A DNA stretch of 64,000 nucleotides from Blastobasis lacticolella. Taxonomy: Eukaryota > Arthropoda > Insecta > Lepidoptera > Blastobasidae. The notes below the pieces were generated by a model. That model saw nothing but the letters and a program-made list of their open reading frames with translations, was not told the DNA's origin and did not search any database. Each line of letters opens with the position of its first letter. The first letter of the stretch is position 1. This document shows, one piece after another, positions 41,291 through 54,800 of the stretch. The DNA is taken from assembly GCA_905147135.1 (NCBI GenBank), contig LR990042.1, positions 11,089,545 through 11,153,544 of the forward strand, given 5' to 3'. The translations under genes and the position numbers were made by a program.

Positions 41291-44200
41291 TTAGGTGGAA
41301 GGATGTTTTCTTTTGGTGGGTCCGCGGTCGTACGGATGTTTGTGTAGATGTCTCCGGCGGGGCGCGCGCGCCGGCGGCGGCGCCTGCCGCCCGCGCCGGG
41401 CGCCCCACAGTATCGCGCGGTCAGACCCCGCAACGTCACCCGCGTTGCGATTGTCGTCAAAATATCCATCGTCTTCGTCGAAATAGATTTTTTCGTCTGA
41501 CTCCAATCTATGAAATATTATAATGAATGATAAACACGAAGCTTTTAATTAAAAGATTCTTGCTCTAAATATCTAAGTTGTCCCCGTAATTCCTAAGTCA
41601 GCAACTGTCGACGGGCATCTCAAAATACTAAAAATAAGCTTCAGAATATGACTTATGTGATTATTTTATCCCTACTTTAGATTTGTAGAGGTACCATACT
41701 TATTAGCCACACAATGACGCTATTCGTACGTATTATATAAAAATATGCTAGACTACGCCGGGAATGCTTCCTGCCGGAATGCCAATACTTGCCTTAGCAC
41801 CATGGATCCAATTTTCCAAAGGCAATCCAAGGAGGCCTACTGCAGGAGAACTCAACTTCTGCATTTGGCATTTCTCGATCTGCAGAGGGCCTCTGATAGT
41901 ATGGTAATATAAATATTATTAAATATTATAATCTTTAGCTTCATTGTGTGGCTCGCTTATAACTATAAGTTTGATTGATCATTTGGGCGTAATATTCGCA
42001 CCACGCGCAGGGTATTCGCCCCGTAGAAACAATCCTGTTGCAGTTCAGTGAACAATAGTACGCCCCTGGTCCCCAATGTTTTCAGATTTCAGTGGGTATT
42101 CCGACATAGCCATAGTTTTCCCGAAAATGACCTTAAAAATTATAACCTTTTAATTATTAAAAGGTAAATTTAACATAATATTTATTATGGAATGGCATGT
42201 AGGTAATGTCGGCTCAGATAAGTTACGTACTTGATACCCTTAAGCTTGAGCATGAGCTGGTCGGCGGCAGCAGCGACTTCGGAAGGCGCGCCCTCGCTGT
42301 CGTCCTCGAGCCGCGCCTCCAGCCGCTGCAGCGCTGCGTCCGCGCGCTCCGTCAACGCCACGAACTTCTCCGACAACTGCTGAAGCTCGTGGTCGCGCGG
42401 CGCTGCATGGGACGCGTTACGGAATAAACTCTCGAGACGCCTACATGTTGCCTCGTTCTGAAACCAAATTTCAATAGCATTACTTACCTATACCTTCTAC
42501 ATCGTCTGACAAACCTTCCTCGGAATTACCACTTGCCGTTTTCGTCACGTACCTGTACTGGACGTCCCATATTCAGATATTTCATAACCTTGGTATCATG
42601 GTTGCGCATAGCTACTTGAATATTTTGAAGCTCTCGGAATGTGGATGCAGTCCTGGAAGAAATGTATTTACATTTATTATTTATTGTAGGTAGATTTCAA
42701 TAACAAAAAATTTTAAAATGCCGGCTAAGAAAATTATTACAACAATAGTAATTTCGACAGCATATGGTTACAATTCTAGATTTTCTGATGTGTATAGCGT
42801 GGCTGAAGTAACAAAACTATGTATTTAATTTTCAGTTTTTGGCCGGCACTTACACAAGTAAATTTATGGTACTTTTTAGATTACATGCTTTTGTACTTTA
42901 CTTGTTTATAAGGGAATCAATCAGTCTGTCGAGAACGTCAGCCACATGTGTTGGATCATCTTGCTGTACTCTTTGACATGAGTCCACGAAGCGTTTCTGC
43001 GCGTTCAGCACCTCTTCCATCTGAAAAAAGAAATTACCACTTTCATATTACATTGTTGGATAAAATATGAATTTGTCATAGTTGTCGGAGTCTTCACAAG
43101 GCTCTGACCTTTAAGTCGATCTTGTACGTGTTGTCACTGAGTCGTCTGGCGAAGCTGGCTTCCAAGTCGGCGGAGTTGAGCCTGGCGTCGCGTTGCCGGC
43201 GCGCGAGCGCGCGCAGACCGTCCGCCAGCTCGCGCCGGGTCGCGTTCACCAGCGACAGCCCGTCGCGCATCATGGACTCCAGTACCAATCCTCGGTGCCA
43301 CGTGTCGGCATACGCGCCATTCACCTGCAATCATATTACGTTATTTATTATCACGAGAATTGGCAAAAGCTGGGATTGACCGCTCAAATCATGATTTATT
43401 ATCACGCGATTGACGTCCTAAATGATTGTTCCATTTATCCATTCTAAAACGACAAATCTTTCCTTTGTTCTATAAATGTTTGAATCTATTTAGCGGTAAT
43501 CGGTACAAGTTTAATATTACTATAATTGGTCCCTCTGATCTCTAATGAATGGTTTTCTAAAATTACTTTGATCTTTTTTTTAAGAAATCGTTGTTACGGT
43601 CCTCTAAACTTCTGTCATGATTAAACATGCTTGGGATGGGAAACTTTTATCCCGTGATTACCTTTTCCAAAACGCGCTTGTGCGTATCTATATGATACGT
43701 GAAATTCTGAGCCAGTTCAGCTATTTTATGTTGGCTTCGCTCAATATTTGCACTGCTTTCTTTTATTGAAGCCTGTAAAAGATAAGAACATCGTTATAGA
43801 TATATATTGTTTAGTTTTAGTTTGGGGCTAGATGGCGCTGTGTGAATATGTCCACGAATATTCATTTATTTATTTATATGTATGTACTTATATTAAAACA
43901 ACACTGTGACTGAAGCTACAAATAAATTTAGGTAACATAGAAAACGAGAAACTAAAACACATTACGTATCAGTTAGTAAAGCGATCCGTGTAGGCCTTGC
44001 GAGTGCAATGGTCACAACGGGCACGTAGGCTTTTTATGCCTGTAACTCGGTTGTTTCTTGTTCTCGGTACCTATCTCTCACGTACGGCCATGTATGGGTA
44101 TCGCGTCCCGCTTTCTACTCTGTTAGGTTGGGACACAATATATCGGCAAATGTGATTTGTCTTACGTACTTGCACGCTTGTCTGGAGCATGTGCAGGCGG

Positions 44201-45463
44201 TGCTCCAGCCGCTCGGCCGCGAGCTGCGCGCGCTCAAGCCGCAGCGACAGCGTCGTCTCCACACGGTCTGCGAGTCAATTGGAAATCTATTACGGCTCCC
44301 CATTCGTCATTGTTTGGAGGGTCGCGTGTTAATCGGTTGTCCGCAATCTTCGCTAGTTTAGATAATGATGAAGGGTCAGATATGTGCTCGCGGTGGTGGT
44401 GCTGTGTCATTGTAATGTTAGATGTGTATATATTTGATTTTATTAATAGCTTATGCTCTCTACTTCTTCCTTACAAACTTTGATAAGAGGTTCCAGTCTA
44501 TCTCATGATCCCGTCCCTAGAGTCTATCCATACCTATCCTTATCCATACCAAAGGCAATGCAGCGGTTTACATAATATAAAAGGACAAGCAGACAAGTTT
44601 CGCGCATTTTGTAATATTAGACTTACATAAGTTAAGCCATCCTTAAATAGTCATTACACCATTAGCGTATAATTTTATAACATGTGAAATGAAAGCCCTT
44701 GTATGTAGTGCCGGCAATGGGTCGTAGCCGGATACCTCCGCCAATTGATCGCCAGCGTCCGCGTCGCCCCGTTTGACCAATTGGGGCGATGCGCGGGAGC
44801 ACCGGGCCGATGTTGCGAAAGCTAATCAGCGTTGGCTCTCTCAAATAGGATATGACACAATAATATTTATTTACCCACCTACTTCATAATCATGGCATTT
44901 GTTGTCATTGTTGTCCATCCATACTATGCAAAATCATTAAATCGTGAATTGAAGAATAATATTTATTGTCCTATAACAAATATATTCTGTTTTCAAATAT
45001 AAAACATACCGAGTTTGTCTTGAATGACGTCGAGACGCCGAGCCTGCTTTGCTTGCGCGGCGCTAATGACATCCAGGGTCCGCAGTCTCTCTTCAATACT
45101 CGCCAGTACAGAACTGAGATCCTGAATGGACACAACAACTTTTAACAGGAAACTGTGCTTACTTTGTTTAGTCTATAGTATAGTATCACTTATTGATTAT
45201 TGGGTTCAGTACATCAAATCCAATGTTTTACATGGGATCGCTGACCCTACTGCGAAGTGTCCAAACTCAAGAGGCGAAATCCATCACTGATATAGAGTTC
45301 ACGTTAAATTAACCGCTGAGGATCTGTGGTGACATGTCGATGAGTTGTGGTGACCTACCTTGTTAGTATGTGTGGTGAAGGCGAGGGCGCGCGCGCCGTA
45401 CAAATCGGCGGAGCAGCGCGCCACGCACAGGCACGCCAGCGCTGCCAGCGCCGCGCTCACCAT
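41291..45463 (-). CDS. Secreted coiled-coil glycoprotein, uncharacterised
   Basis: Nine coding exons on the minus strand: 45359-45463, 45010-45121, 44170-44267, 43662-43772, 43109-43324, 42902-43020, 42553-42652, 42231-42457 and 41291-41507. All have GT..AG borders and compatible phases and give 434 residues. The first 18 residues (MVSAALAALACLCVARCS) form a signal peptide, with cleavage likely before DLYG. Residues 36-360 are almost entirely amphipathic helix with Leu/Ile heptads (SIEERLRTLDVI, LRLERAQLAAERLEHRLHML, LADGLRALARRQRD), ending in an Ala-rich helix. Sequons for N-glycosylation are at N128, N169, N253 and N301. Only C229 and C292 remain after the signal peptide and could link dimers. 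An acidic patch (ESDEKIYFDEDDGYFDD) precedes an Arg/Pro/His-rich basic tail. I do not recognise the family; it recalls the coiled-coil half of fibrinogen-related or angiopoietin-like proteins but has no fibrinogen domain here. It lies opposite the expected GOPC transcript. Confidence 0.85.
41795..41905 (+). mobile_element. LINE reverse transcriptase scrap
   Basis: In one plus-strand frame the stretch reads CRRTQLLHLAFLDLQRASDS, resembling the LINE motif A-F-L-D-L-x-x-A-F-D-S/K with the first catalytic Asp. About 35 codons, inside the last intron of the secreted-protein gene. Confidence 0.5.
43818..43880 (+). mobile_element. SINE-B 3' tail fragment
   Basis: TTTGGGGCTAGATGGCGCTG then TGTGAATATGTCCACGAATA and a (TTTA)n tail. 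It is within the intron between the third and fourth coding exons of the secreted-protein gene. Confidence 0.8.
44268..45009. other. Intron 2 of the secreted-protein gene
   Basis: No exon seen. A fragment at 44555-44610 (GGCAATGCAGCGGTTTACAT .. GGACAAGCAGACAAG) belongs to the common interspersed repeat. A GC-richer block at 44700-44840 is unidentified. Confidence 0.4.
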
Positions 45464-45478
45464 CGCCTCGTCAGCCGT
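45464..45478 (-). promoter_or_regulatory. 5'UTR start of the coding exon, preceded by a splice acceptor
   Basis: On the minus strand TTTTGTGTGTGTTGCAG ends at 45479 and the exon continues ACGGCTGACGAGGCG to the ATG. A pyrimidine/TG-rich tract with AG this close to the start means at least one noncoding exon lies further right. Confidence 0.65.
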
Positions 45479-47094
45479 CTGCAACACACACAAAATAACC
45501 ATTTCAGATCACGGATTCTTTGAAACCCATGTCGTATGTTTTTCGATTTATATCGTAGGTAATTCCGTTGTAAGTACCGTTGACATCTCCAGTCAGTTCC
45601 ACTTTATAGCGACGCGATGATGAGATTGTGGCTTTGTGGTCGGTAGTATTTTACACCGTCTCAGTATTTAATTGTTTTCAGTGAAAGTCAGTAAAAAGAT
45701 ACGAAATAAACATTCCACACGATATTCCATAGACCGTTTATTTCGGAATACAAATGTGTCATGTTTTCGAATGTCTGTATACAAAATTATATTAGAAAAA
45801 TATTGTATATGAAAGTTGCCGTTTCGTTTTCACCTCTTTGTCAACGAAAATTTTGTTTATAGTATATGTTTTTATTATGGTAAGCGGTTGCGGGGTCAAC
45901 GATATCTGAGCGGGTGCGGCCCGTTTCGCCAAAGCTATCCCGCGGGAGTGAAATGACCCTTAAGTGATACAGCTCACAGGGATTGTTCCGTAGCTATAAT
46001 CAATTAACTGCCGATAAAATTTTATCGCCAGAAGCCTTTATCGCATCACTTACGACGGGTTAAGTGGTAGACTAAATATTTGCTAAGTCAATGTATGGGA
46101 AAGGGTTTCGCGGTATTGCAGAGTGAGCACTTGGCTTTAGCGTTGACGGCGAGCCGGCGGGATGCGGCTGTCGCGCGGCGCCTCATTTGTTTACAGCCAT
46201 GATCCGCGGCAGGTGTCGGGCCCATCCTGTTTACTAGCGGGATTGATAGCGCATTGAACTGCCTGGAGCATTGTTTCAGGACTCGGTCCTCTGTAATTTA
46301 ATTATTGTTCCTAATTAAACGATCTTCTTTAAACAAAACAAACATAATTACAATCGTGGCAGGCCTCCGTAGAGAGTGGATACACTTGTTTGACACCTTA
46401 ATTAAACGAACTATTCAACGTTATTCTTGTCTGTATTTTTGGTCCAATAGCACAGGGCAGTTTCTCTACCATGCAAATGCAGTTCTCCCGAGTTGCAAAT
46501 ATTTGTGTACATAGCTAGGCAGTTCAGAGACCTGCGGCTGCTCGGGTTATCATTGTCTAACACCCACGCGCATAGAGGTCAACCTTTCATCATTTCTCTG
46601 TACACCATGTGGTTATGCAATCCTGCCGCATCTCACCATTATAATGTCTGTCTTTATTCCTCCTGATTATATCTCGAACCGTGTCTTAGGGTTAACTCTT
46701 CATTAAAATAAGTACGTACCTATATCACTCAGAGGCGAGGTAATTATAAGGTAACCGTAGTTGCCTATTAGAGTGATCGGTTTATTAGTGTACGTTAATG
46801 TAGAGTAAATTATTGGCTGCCGAACATTCGGTAGCGTATGCTGTGCTAGTATGCGTCGTGGTCGTAAAGTGCTGTTTCGTTATAGCTTGAAATTGGGTTG
46901 AGTGAGTACCATTAGTAACACTAATTTAAGATTTTGATTCAACTTTTATGTGTGATATCAATTCGTGTCAGTGTTTTAGGTTGCTCTATTTTAGCGCTGA
47001 ATATATTGTTAGTTAAAGAATCGCATCCCTAATATCGTACCGGAAGGAACCTTATTTTGATCGGGTGTCTCGCAAGTCTTTAGCGTTGCAGTAA

Positions 47095-47230
47095 GGACCG
47101 CAGCTTTTCGGTCGGTCACGTCGGCGCGCGCGCATTCCGGCGACGGCGGCGCGCGTGATTCGTCACGGCCTCAGATGCGTATCACTGTTAATTGACGCCC
47201 AGCCAGACTGCATCGCGTACGAAATCGCCC
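47095..47230. promoter_or_regulatory. CpG-rich island
   Basis: Dense CG dinucleotides (GGCGCGCGCGCATTCCGGCG and GGCGGCGCGCGTGATTCGTC) in AT-rich surroundings, with no coding frame. It may be an enhancer or promoter element. Confidence 0.35.
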
Positions 47231-49914
47231 CACTTGCGATGATCACAGCGGCCGATTCTATAATGAGTGACCGATATCTAATAGTCCAGTAGCGAAGTCG
47301 ATTGGATGTTGACGGAAACTAATGACCATGTCCGGTATCCCAGTTTGGAAATCAATCTTATTTCAAACCCTTAAGCCATGTAATCGCTCAGTATTAAACT
47401 GTAACACGCAGTTATAGCTTTTATCGACTCGCGCGGGCGAGATCAGTGACAGTCAAATCATCCGTGATGATCAATGAGTTTCGATACACCAAGTTCGTTT
47501 AATGAGACTTTATGAAAGGGCGGCCCACATACTTAAAAACCGATAAAGTAGTCGTTCAGTATTTACTTAAGCCTCGTTGAATCTGTCAGGACATTGGTAC
47601 TTTGTACTCGTAAAGAAATAACATCAAGTGGAATTATATTCAATACTCTCCTCATTAAATTTTTTTTCTTTTCATTGCGTACCGAGATGCAATCGTAATA
47701 TCTGAAAGGAATGTCAGAATTTAGGAGCGTCGACCTCATTGCCCTCACAAAATTGCGACTTGGAAAGCGAACAGGCTGGAATCGACGTTGGGTACGTTAC
47801 GATGTGGTCAGTTGGAATAAATAATGTTATACAGATGTAATTAGTGCGCGAATGTTCGATCGGAGTACATTTGCGTTAGTGGGTGCTTCCTGTAGCCGGC
47901 TCCTGCACCGCGCCGTGCGATTTACTGCTGCCAGTCAAAGTTCAGTGGAGCTGGAGGCGCGCCAATGCGGCTACTCTACTTCCAGGTGCTAACGTTTCCA
48001 TAGCTTTTATAAGAACACGCGAAGTGAATTAATTTCACGAAAGTTACAAACAATCCAATTACAACGAGTTAGTATAAAGGATCTCAGTTTGTTTTTACAA
48101 AGTCATTGGCCTTTCTGTTCTTCCCTCGTCCTATTGTGCGAGGAGCTTCCTGGTGAGATCACGTTTATTCGAAGCGCCGTACTCGCCACGCAACACGTCT
48201 ATCCGTTTCTTTGTCTACATGTCCAACTCAGCTCCGCGTTTTGAAGTAATTTATTTCAACAGAATAGATGCCCCGGGACACCGCTGGAAATTAATCTGAT
48301 TTTTTCTCGCTGAGTCACGTGGCTTCCGTTGTTAAATTAAAATGTAGGATAGGAGAAGTCCTACGGTTTTTTGTCAGCACTCCGCTTCACGAAACCAAAG
48401 CTTAGACCACCCGAGATTGCTGGCTGACTTTCAAGTTTTATTTTGAGTAGATACGGCCACCTTATTACCTACTTGTAGTTTTTATGACTAAGCAGCATAA
48501 ATACAAAGACCTATAAGTCATGTTCTATTTACTTACCTATATGACATCAAAATCGATATTTTACATGAAGTGTAATCGTTTTACCTATGGTTATTATGCC
48601 ATACGAACTCTTGGCTTATATAACATTGTGTTCTTAAGCCTTGTTGAATGTTCTACCCACCCGCCCCGTGAGCTTAAAAAGGCCGAGCAGTAGATCTTAA
48701 TAGAGATAAATGGCAGATCTAGTCGTATTAACTGCAGTTAAATCCTTTGACTTTAGCATTAACATAATAATGATGTCCTACATGGGGCTTGGAACATTAA
48801 CGACACAGGAAGGAGGTCAGTGAGACGCTGCTCGTTCTAAGAGGGAAATGGGCATTATCGATCGATTAAAGTAGCACGGTACTCCTAATAAATTACATTT
48901 CTCGCATCCACGGATTATTTCGTTTTACGAATTGGACGGCTTATCGTTTGGCTTTCTCTAAACTACTCGCATCAAAATTTGAATACTGATGCGACGTAAG
49001 TCTATGATATATTTCTGTGTTGAGTTTATTAGTGCTCTGTTCACCTACAGTGGTATGCATAGTCGCAACGAGCGGCCGCGCAGGGCTGGCGCTGCCAAAG
49101 CCGTACCTACCTACCTGTTTGCGACAACAGCTTCGTGGAATGTCGCTGGGTAGTTGGTTGTAAATTTCGTCTCTTTGCAAAATTTCGTGAGTCACTTGTA
49201 ATTTTCTCTCGCACATAATTTTAAGCGATGTTACACCTACAAAATCACTAAGAAAGATTCTTTATATTTTAACAACTTAATAACATACTTCACTTTAATT
49301 GACTTGAAACTTGTATTTTAATTTTAAGTAAGCCTAATTAATTCCCTTGTTGGCAGAAGGGTATAGTTAGAGACCGCCTGTGGGCATCACGTGTCATCTT
49401 TTCAACGGCCCACGTCAAAAAGATGGCATGACATGGTCTGCCACCTTCTAACCATCACACCCACAACATTGTTAATCCGCTCGTTGACATGTTTACTTTT
49501 AAGAAGTAAGAACATTATTGTTTTAACTCCTCTTTTTGTTATGTCATTACTATGTTATTTTTAGATATTGTGATGCTTGTCTGTTATTCTTGCAGAAGTA
49601 GGTAAAGTATACGGCAATGCGTTTCGTTATCAGCTTGGCTTAGGTCGTGTCACCGCTGCTCAGATTACTAAATAGTCACCCGCGTGTCCTCATTTCAGAA
49701 GTTCGCGCTGCGAAAGATGAATCAACTTCCAAGAACTCGATTTCATTTTTAAATTGAAGGGCGCCATGCGAGGGAAATTTGAGTGGTGGCATTTTTGTTT
49801 GTATTCACTCGCAGTGATAAGTAATGTTCGATATTTAGTTGATGTCACGCTCGTGTCTTCAATGGTTCGTTTGGAGTGATTTTCTTCTACATATGCGCTG
49901 CAGTGGAGGTTGCG

Positions 49915-50040
49915 GTTTGCAGCTCGATGCCAGGTGTCCACTCCCGCGAGGTGCCGGGCGGCGCGGGCGCAGACGGCGCGGCGGGCGCGCAAACCGGCCG
50001 CGAATTATCTGGTAGCGCGGACCACGCCTCGATGACCTAT
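49915..50040. promoter_or_regulatory. CpG-rich island
   Basis: GAGGTGCCGGGCGGCGCGGG followed by CGCAGACGGCGCGGCGGGCG and AAACCGGCCGCG. The minus-strand open frames here are low-complexity Arg/Ala/Pro and not convincing as protein. Confidence 0.35.
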
Positions 50041-51429
50041 TCGGCATTTTAGCCTCGAACATTCCTTTATGGCTATCTAGATTGTCGGAGAATCTTCAAG
50101 CCCTAGCTATAAGCCAAATTATCTTACATATTTAGCAATCGAAATTATTTGTTTTAATGAGGTGATTCTCATATTATGTTCATAATTCATTTTGACTTAT
50201 CCTGTATTCAAATATTATGTTCAATTTATGCATACGGTTACCTGCAAGTACCCATTAGCATTTCTTAGAAATACAAAGTTTTCAATATTTATACCTAATG
50301 AAACTGTTGACCATCTTGCTTTAGTGCCGCACTGTTGAGTGTTACTAATTAATTACTCTGATAGAGCAAGCGAGGGCTCTCATAAATTGTCAAAGTAAAT
50401 AACGTTTTGATTAAATGGCGTTTATTTGTCGTTGCTTAAGTAGCGTTAGGTCATCCCTATTTTAGTGAGTCATCCTCGTCACATCAGCATATCTTTGTCC
50501 ATTTTGTCCCTTTATGATTTTGCATGGCGTTAAATGAAACTCGAGAGAAGGGCGAGAGTAACAAAGCCAGTAGCATCTGTAATTTCATTTTATGCCTGTG
50601 GGTACTCATGTCTGGACGTTACTCATCTCGGATCTATTGTCGGACGTATCGGCACTCGGGCTCGTTTTATTTTTAATCAGCTCTTCAAGAGTTGACTTAC
50701 AACTTTTTAAAGCATTTATTTTTAAGCGGTTGCGCTCTTTATGGTCTAGTCGCAGTGCAATATTTACTAAAATATCATGGGAATTATGGTGTGGCAAATA
50801 ATCATGATTGCTTAATGAAATATCGACTGACTTAAGCAAAAATGGTAAAAACATGATCACTACTTTTATGGGGTTTATTTTTCGAAATATTGACTAATAT
50901 TTACATATACATTTGGTTAAATTTGATTTGGTAGTCAATGTTTTACATAATTAGGTAGTTACAAGGATGCGTCTATGTTGCGTGACTGCTACCGTTTAAG
51001 ACATGGCTTTTTATGTTGACGTACGGTAAAAGGTTTCTGTTCAGTATTGGATTGTGATATGCGTCTTATGAATGCCTCAAAGGAGATTGGTTTTTCTAAA
51101 ACGCGCTTAATGGGAGACCCCAAAAACATCGATAAATTGCGTGAGCCCCGTAGGCCGTACGCAAGTAAATTATTATTATTATATAATACTTGCCCTGTTA
51201 TGGTAATATTGGTATTCATAAAAACTTATTGAGTGTTATTTAATAGCGATACTCACGCACGCAATAACATCAACCTAATTACCGAATATTCTTTGAACTG
51301 CTTGAATTCTCTACTTGTATGAAGAGATGAGATGAATATTAGACGCATGTTAACTTTTTTATAATATCGCTTTGTAACATATTTTCTCTTTGGCTCATAT
51401 AGGACATACATATAATTCGCTCTATAGTC

Positions 51430-51540
51430 GAGCTGTCAATGTCGAGCTTCTGCCAGGGTCCGCTTTCCTGCTCTTTTTTCTCTGTTTCGCCTAGTCTCCG
51501 GCATCCTCACGTCGTGAGCGCAAGGATTATAATTCACTGT
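51430..51540 (-). mobile_element. LINE ORF2 C-terminal scrap
   Basis: TTTCGCCTAGTCTCCGGCAT then CCTCACGTCGTGAGCGCAAGG resembles the 31370-31430 and 35450-35490 blocks (TTCGCC-GTCTT-GGCAAC-TC-CGTCGTA-GCC). Confidence 0.45.
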
Positions 51541-54500
51541 CGTTTGTTAATTTAAACGTCGGTACGGTAAAGTTTCTGTGTATAAAACTGTAGTTGTCAA
51601 TGTTGGGTTTAGTTAATCTCGTTATCAGACAGTCTCGTCGGCCTCCGCATTGTGCAACCGGGGAGCGCTGCCTGCTCTAATCCGCTCCCAGTCCGCCGCG
51701 CCTGTTGAACCTGACTAGATGCAAGCCTCTGTAATAACTTTCAGCGCAAGAATGTGTTTATATTGTAGCGTAGAGATTCGCCACGCAAAGTATGTAGTTT
51801 ATTGGTAGTTTACTTTTAGTGCAGCGCGCAATTGTTGTTCTTTTAGAATAGTAACCTAGTAAAATATCTGGCTTACGAATAGTAATAATGCTGTGCCAAA
51901 CCTTGAACCCTAGTTGAAACTTGTTTTAACACACCCAGATCAAACTAAGATGTGTCTTACATAACTGTATTGATAATATTTGTTTAGTTGTCGGTAATAA
52001 TTAATGATAGATATATTAAAAAAATAACTATCCAAATAGAAAGTTTAACCGAGCCATGATACGTTTAGATTAAATCAATAGTTACTTCAAGACAATACGT
52101 ATTGCTCAATCGGAGTTAGACAAGCGGGCTATCCAAGCTTTGTCTTGGCTTCTTCATAGATCCAGTTTAACAGGTCTCTTTGAACAAGATTTAGATCGAT
52201 GATACAAATTCCAGCTCTAAAGATCACTTGGTTCGCCTTAAATGCGCACATTTATGGCATTAATAAATTTTACCGGCTACGATAAATGCATCGCAAGCAG
52301 ATTGGAAATTGTAAAGTTTTTATTTGCCGAACGAATTGGGACCATGACCTCTCATTACGCACTCACCGATCATGTTGTATAAAACTTACGTGGTGTCTTA
52401 AATTTGATCCTTTTTACAGTAACTACCTAGATTACACGCGGTGTTGTATCTTTGCTCGTTTCATTAGTAGTCCTACAGTAGACATGTGTTTAGAAAGGAG
52501 CTGATTCATAGCGTCGGTGGTCTCGTCTGGTAGCAGTGTCGCGCGGGTCAACGTCAGGTTCAATGTCTTCACATTTTAATGCCTTTGTGTCGGCAGAACA
52601 TTCTGAACAACACTCCAAAAACAATACGTAAAAGATAATGTGTTCTCGAATGTTTAAGTGGCGTAAATGCCACCGGGAATTCAGGACTGTTGATATTAGT
52701 GGGATAGGAATGCACCGGTTTTACATCGCATCCCATTACGGTCCATAAGTAGTTTGTGTGAGGACTTAAAAGCCCCAATAATCCAATATTATGTTATCTG
52801 TCCGGAATTTTTATTATTTTGTGTGAAGATTTGTGCATTTGTTTTGCTGATATATTATCCTCCTATTTAAACCTTAAATACAACCAAATGACATACCTAT
52901 TTAAACGATACGAATTTCGTGTCTGTGTTCCTGGTACCACTGTGGCCATGTGTTTGTATAAATCAGCGCGACGCAAGTCAGAACCGGATCGTCTGGGGCA
53001 TTATCTTAATTACGATATTAGCATGATGATGGTGATTCGCATTGAATACACACTAGGCGGGCGATGTGACCGCCGGAGACTCGTCGCGACACATTCTCTC
53101 TTCTTGCAAATAAAGTGCGAACTCGCTGCGCGCCGCGTCTCGCCGGACTTTTATTGATGATGATCGCCCTCCAACGATGAGCTTACGGCGCTGCAATCAC
53201 TTATTATCTTCTCCACTCATATATTCTTGTCCATCAAGCTGAATTCGCACAGCCTGTTCAATGAATACTGTTTGACTATCTGACTGTTTTGTGTAAAGAG
53301 AAGTAACTCCGCTATAGAGGTTGCGGCAGCAATTAATAACAACGTTACTTTCGAAGTTTCGATCCGGCTTGTCCGTCTTCATCTGCAAATTAATGACCGT
53401 ACTGGTGGAATCTATTTGTTATGTCAATGTTAGATGCCGGCAGTTCATCATCGCAATTGCAAATATTTCATGAGCAACGGGTATCTTCGCCACGACTTGA
53501 GTATCGCAAACTGTCAATACGTCGTTTAAGAAAACAATTCGTACCTTCTATCGATTTTCTTACTTGTTTCAAAAGCATGTGTTACGAAATGCAAATGCTG
53601 GTACTTTCTCTAGTCTCGCAACTGATGCGGGAAATATGGAGGTTAAGAAAACAAAGTTTCATCTTCATGCTGATATAGGATGCAAAACCCTTTAATGCAT
53701 AGACTGCGCAAAGATCGTAAACCAAGCAGACATAATCTGTGCGTGAACAGGTTTTGTAATGGTGATCTCTTGATCTAGTTGTAATACTCAGGATAAGCTA
53801 ATTGAATCATACGTCTTATTGCTCTAGCCAGCGGTGTAATTATAAGCTGGCAGTGAATGTTTTTCTGACGTATTGAAAGTGATCACCTGTCCTCACACGG
53901 CTGAAGGCGTCAGGAGCCATGTTTGTGAAGGACAAACAGACGGCTCGCGCCGGCGGGAGCCCGAGGCGTGTTTACTTACGTTGACATGCATACCTTTCAA
54001 CTCATTCGACAATAATAATAAGGTCGGTACGAAATCAAAAAACGGCTCCCGGTCATGAAACCTTAAAAAGTTGTCGAGTTTAAAGCTGCATTTACAAAGC
54101 CGTGTGTAAATATTACGTCTTGCATCTGTGACAGAAAAGTAAAGAGCGGGAGGCAAAATACCGACCATACGTATTAGTGCATAAGTTAGGATAGGTTAAG
54201 TAATCTTGGATGTCGATAAACACATGTTGCACGACCTATTTGGCTTGAAAAATTACACGTTGTAGCTTCACACATTTGAAATGGGAGAGCAATACTTTAA
54301 GGACAGTGCTTAGTTTGTAGTTGTGATGCGTCTGAAGGTGCGAGTATTTTGCGTAATTTACTGCGCATAAACAGCACAAAGGAAATACAATAGCTAAGAA
54401 GAGACCGCGTGATTTGAAAATAGGCATATTTACAGTAATTGTATCGAAGTAGGTATTTAATTAAAATCGTACTTACTGCATATATGCAATCATGAGCATA

Positions 54501-54689
54501 ATGGGGAAAGCACCAACATTGAACGATCGCGACGCAAACGTGTTCCGCGTGTACGTCCTTTATTTATGGGCTTTAATTACAATCTTGGGATGCATATTGG
54601 ATGGATTGACCAATAGTTTGCACTTTACTGAAGGAAGTGTAGGTTATCCGCACATATTTGCACGTCCAGGATGTAATTGATTTCGAATC

Positions 54690-54800
54690 GTGGTTTTGCG
54701 GTCGTCGCCGTCTCCGCATTATGCAGTAGTTCGGACGCAAACCGCGCGCGCGATGCGGCCGCGTAACTGCGCGAGAACCTTACCCAACACGGCCCAAGGC
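54690..54800. promoter_or_regulatory. CpG-rich island
   Basis: GCGGTCGTCGCCGTCTCCGC and CAAACCGCGCGCGCGATGCG, with no coding frame. The nearby 51630-51720 patch shares CGTCGGCCTCCGCATT-TGCA with CGTCTCCGCATTATGCA here. Confidence 0.35.

Noticed and set aside
42206..44483. Several plus-strand open frames
   Set aside because: All are shadows opposite exons of the minus-strand secreted coiled-coil gene; I considered them as missing GOPC coiled-coil exons, but the minus-strand frames and splice sites explain the sequence.
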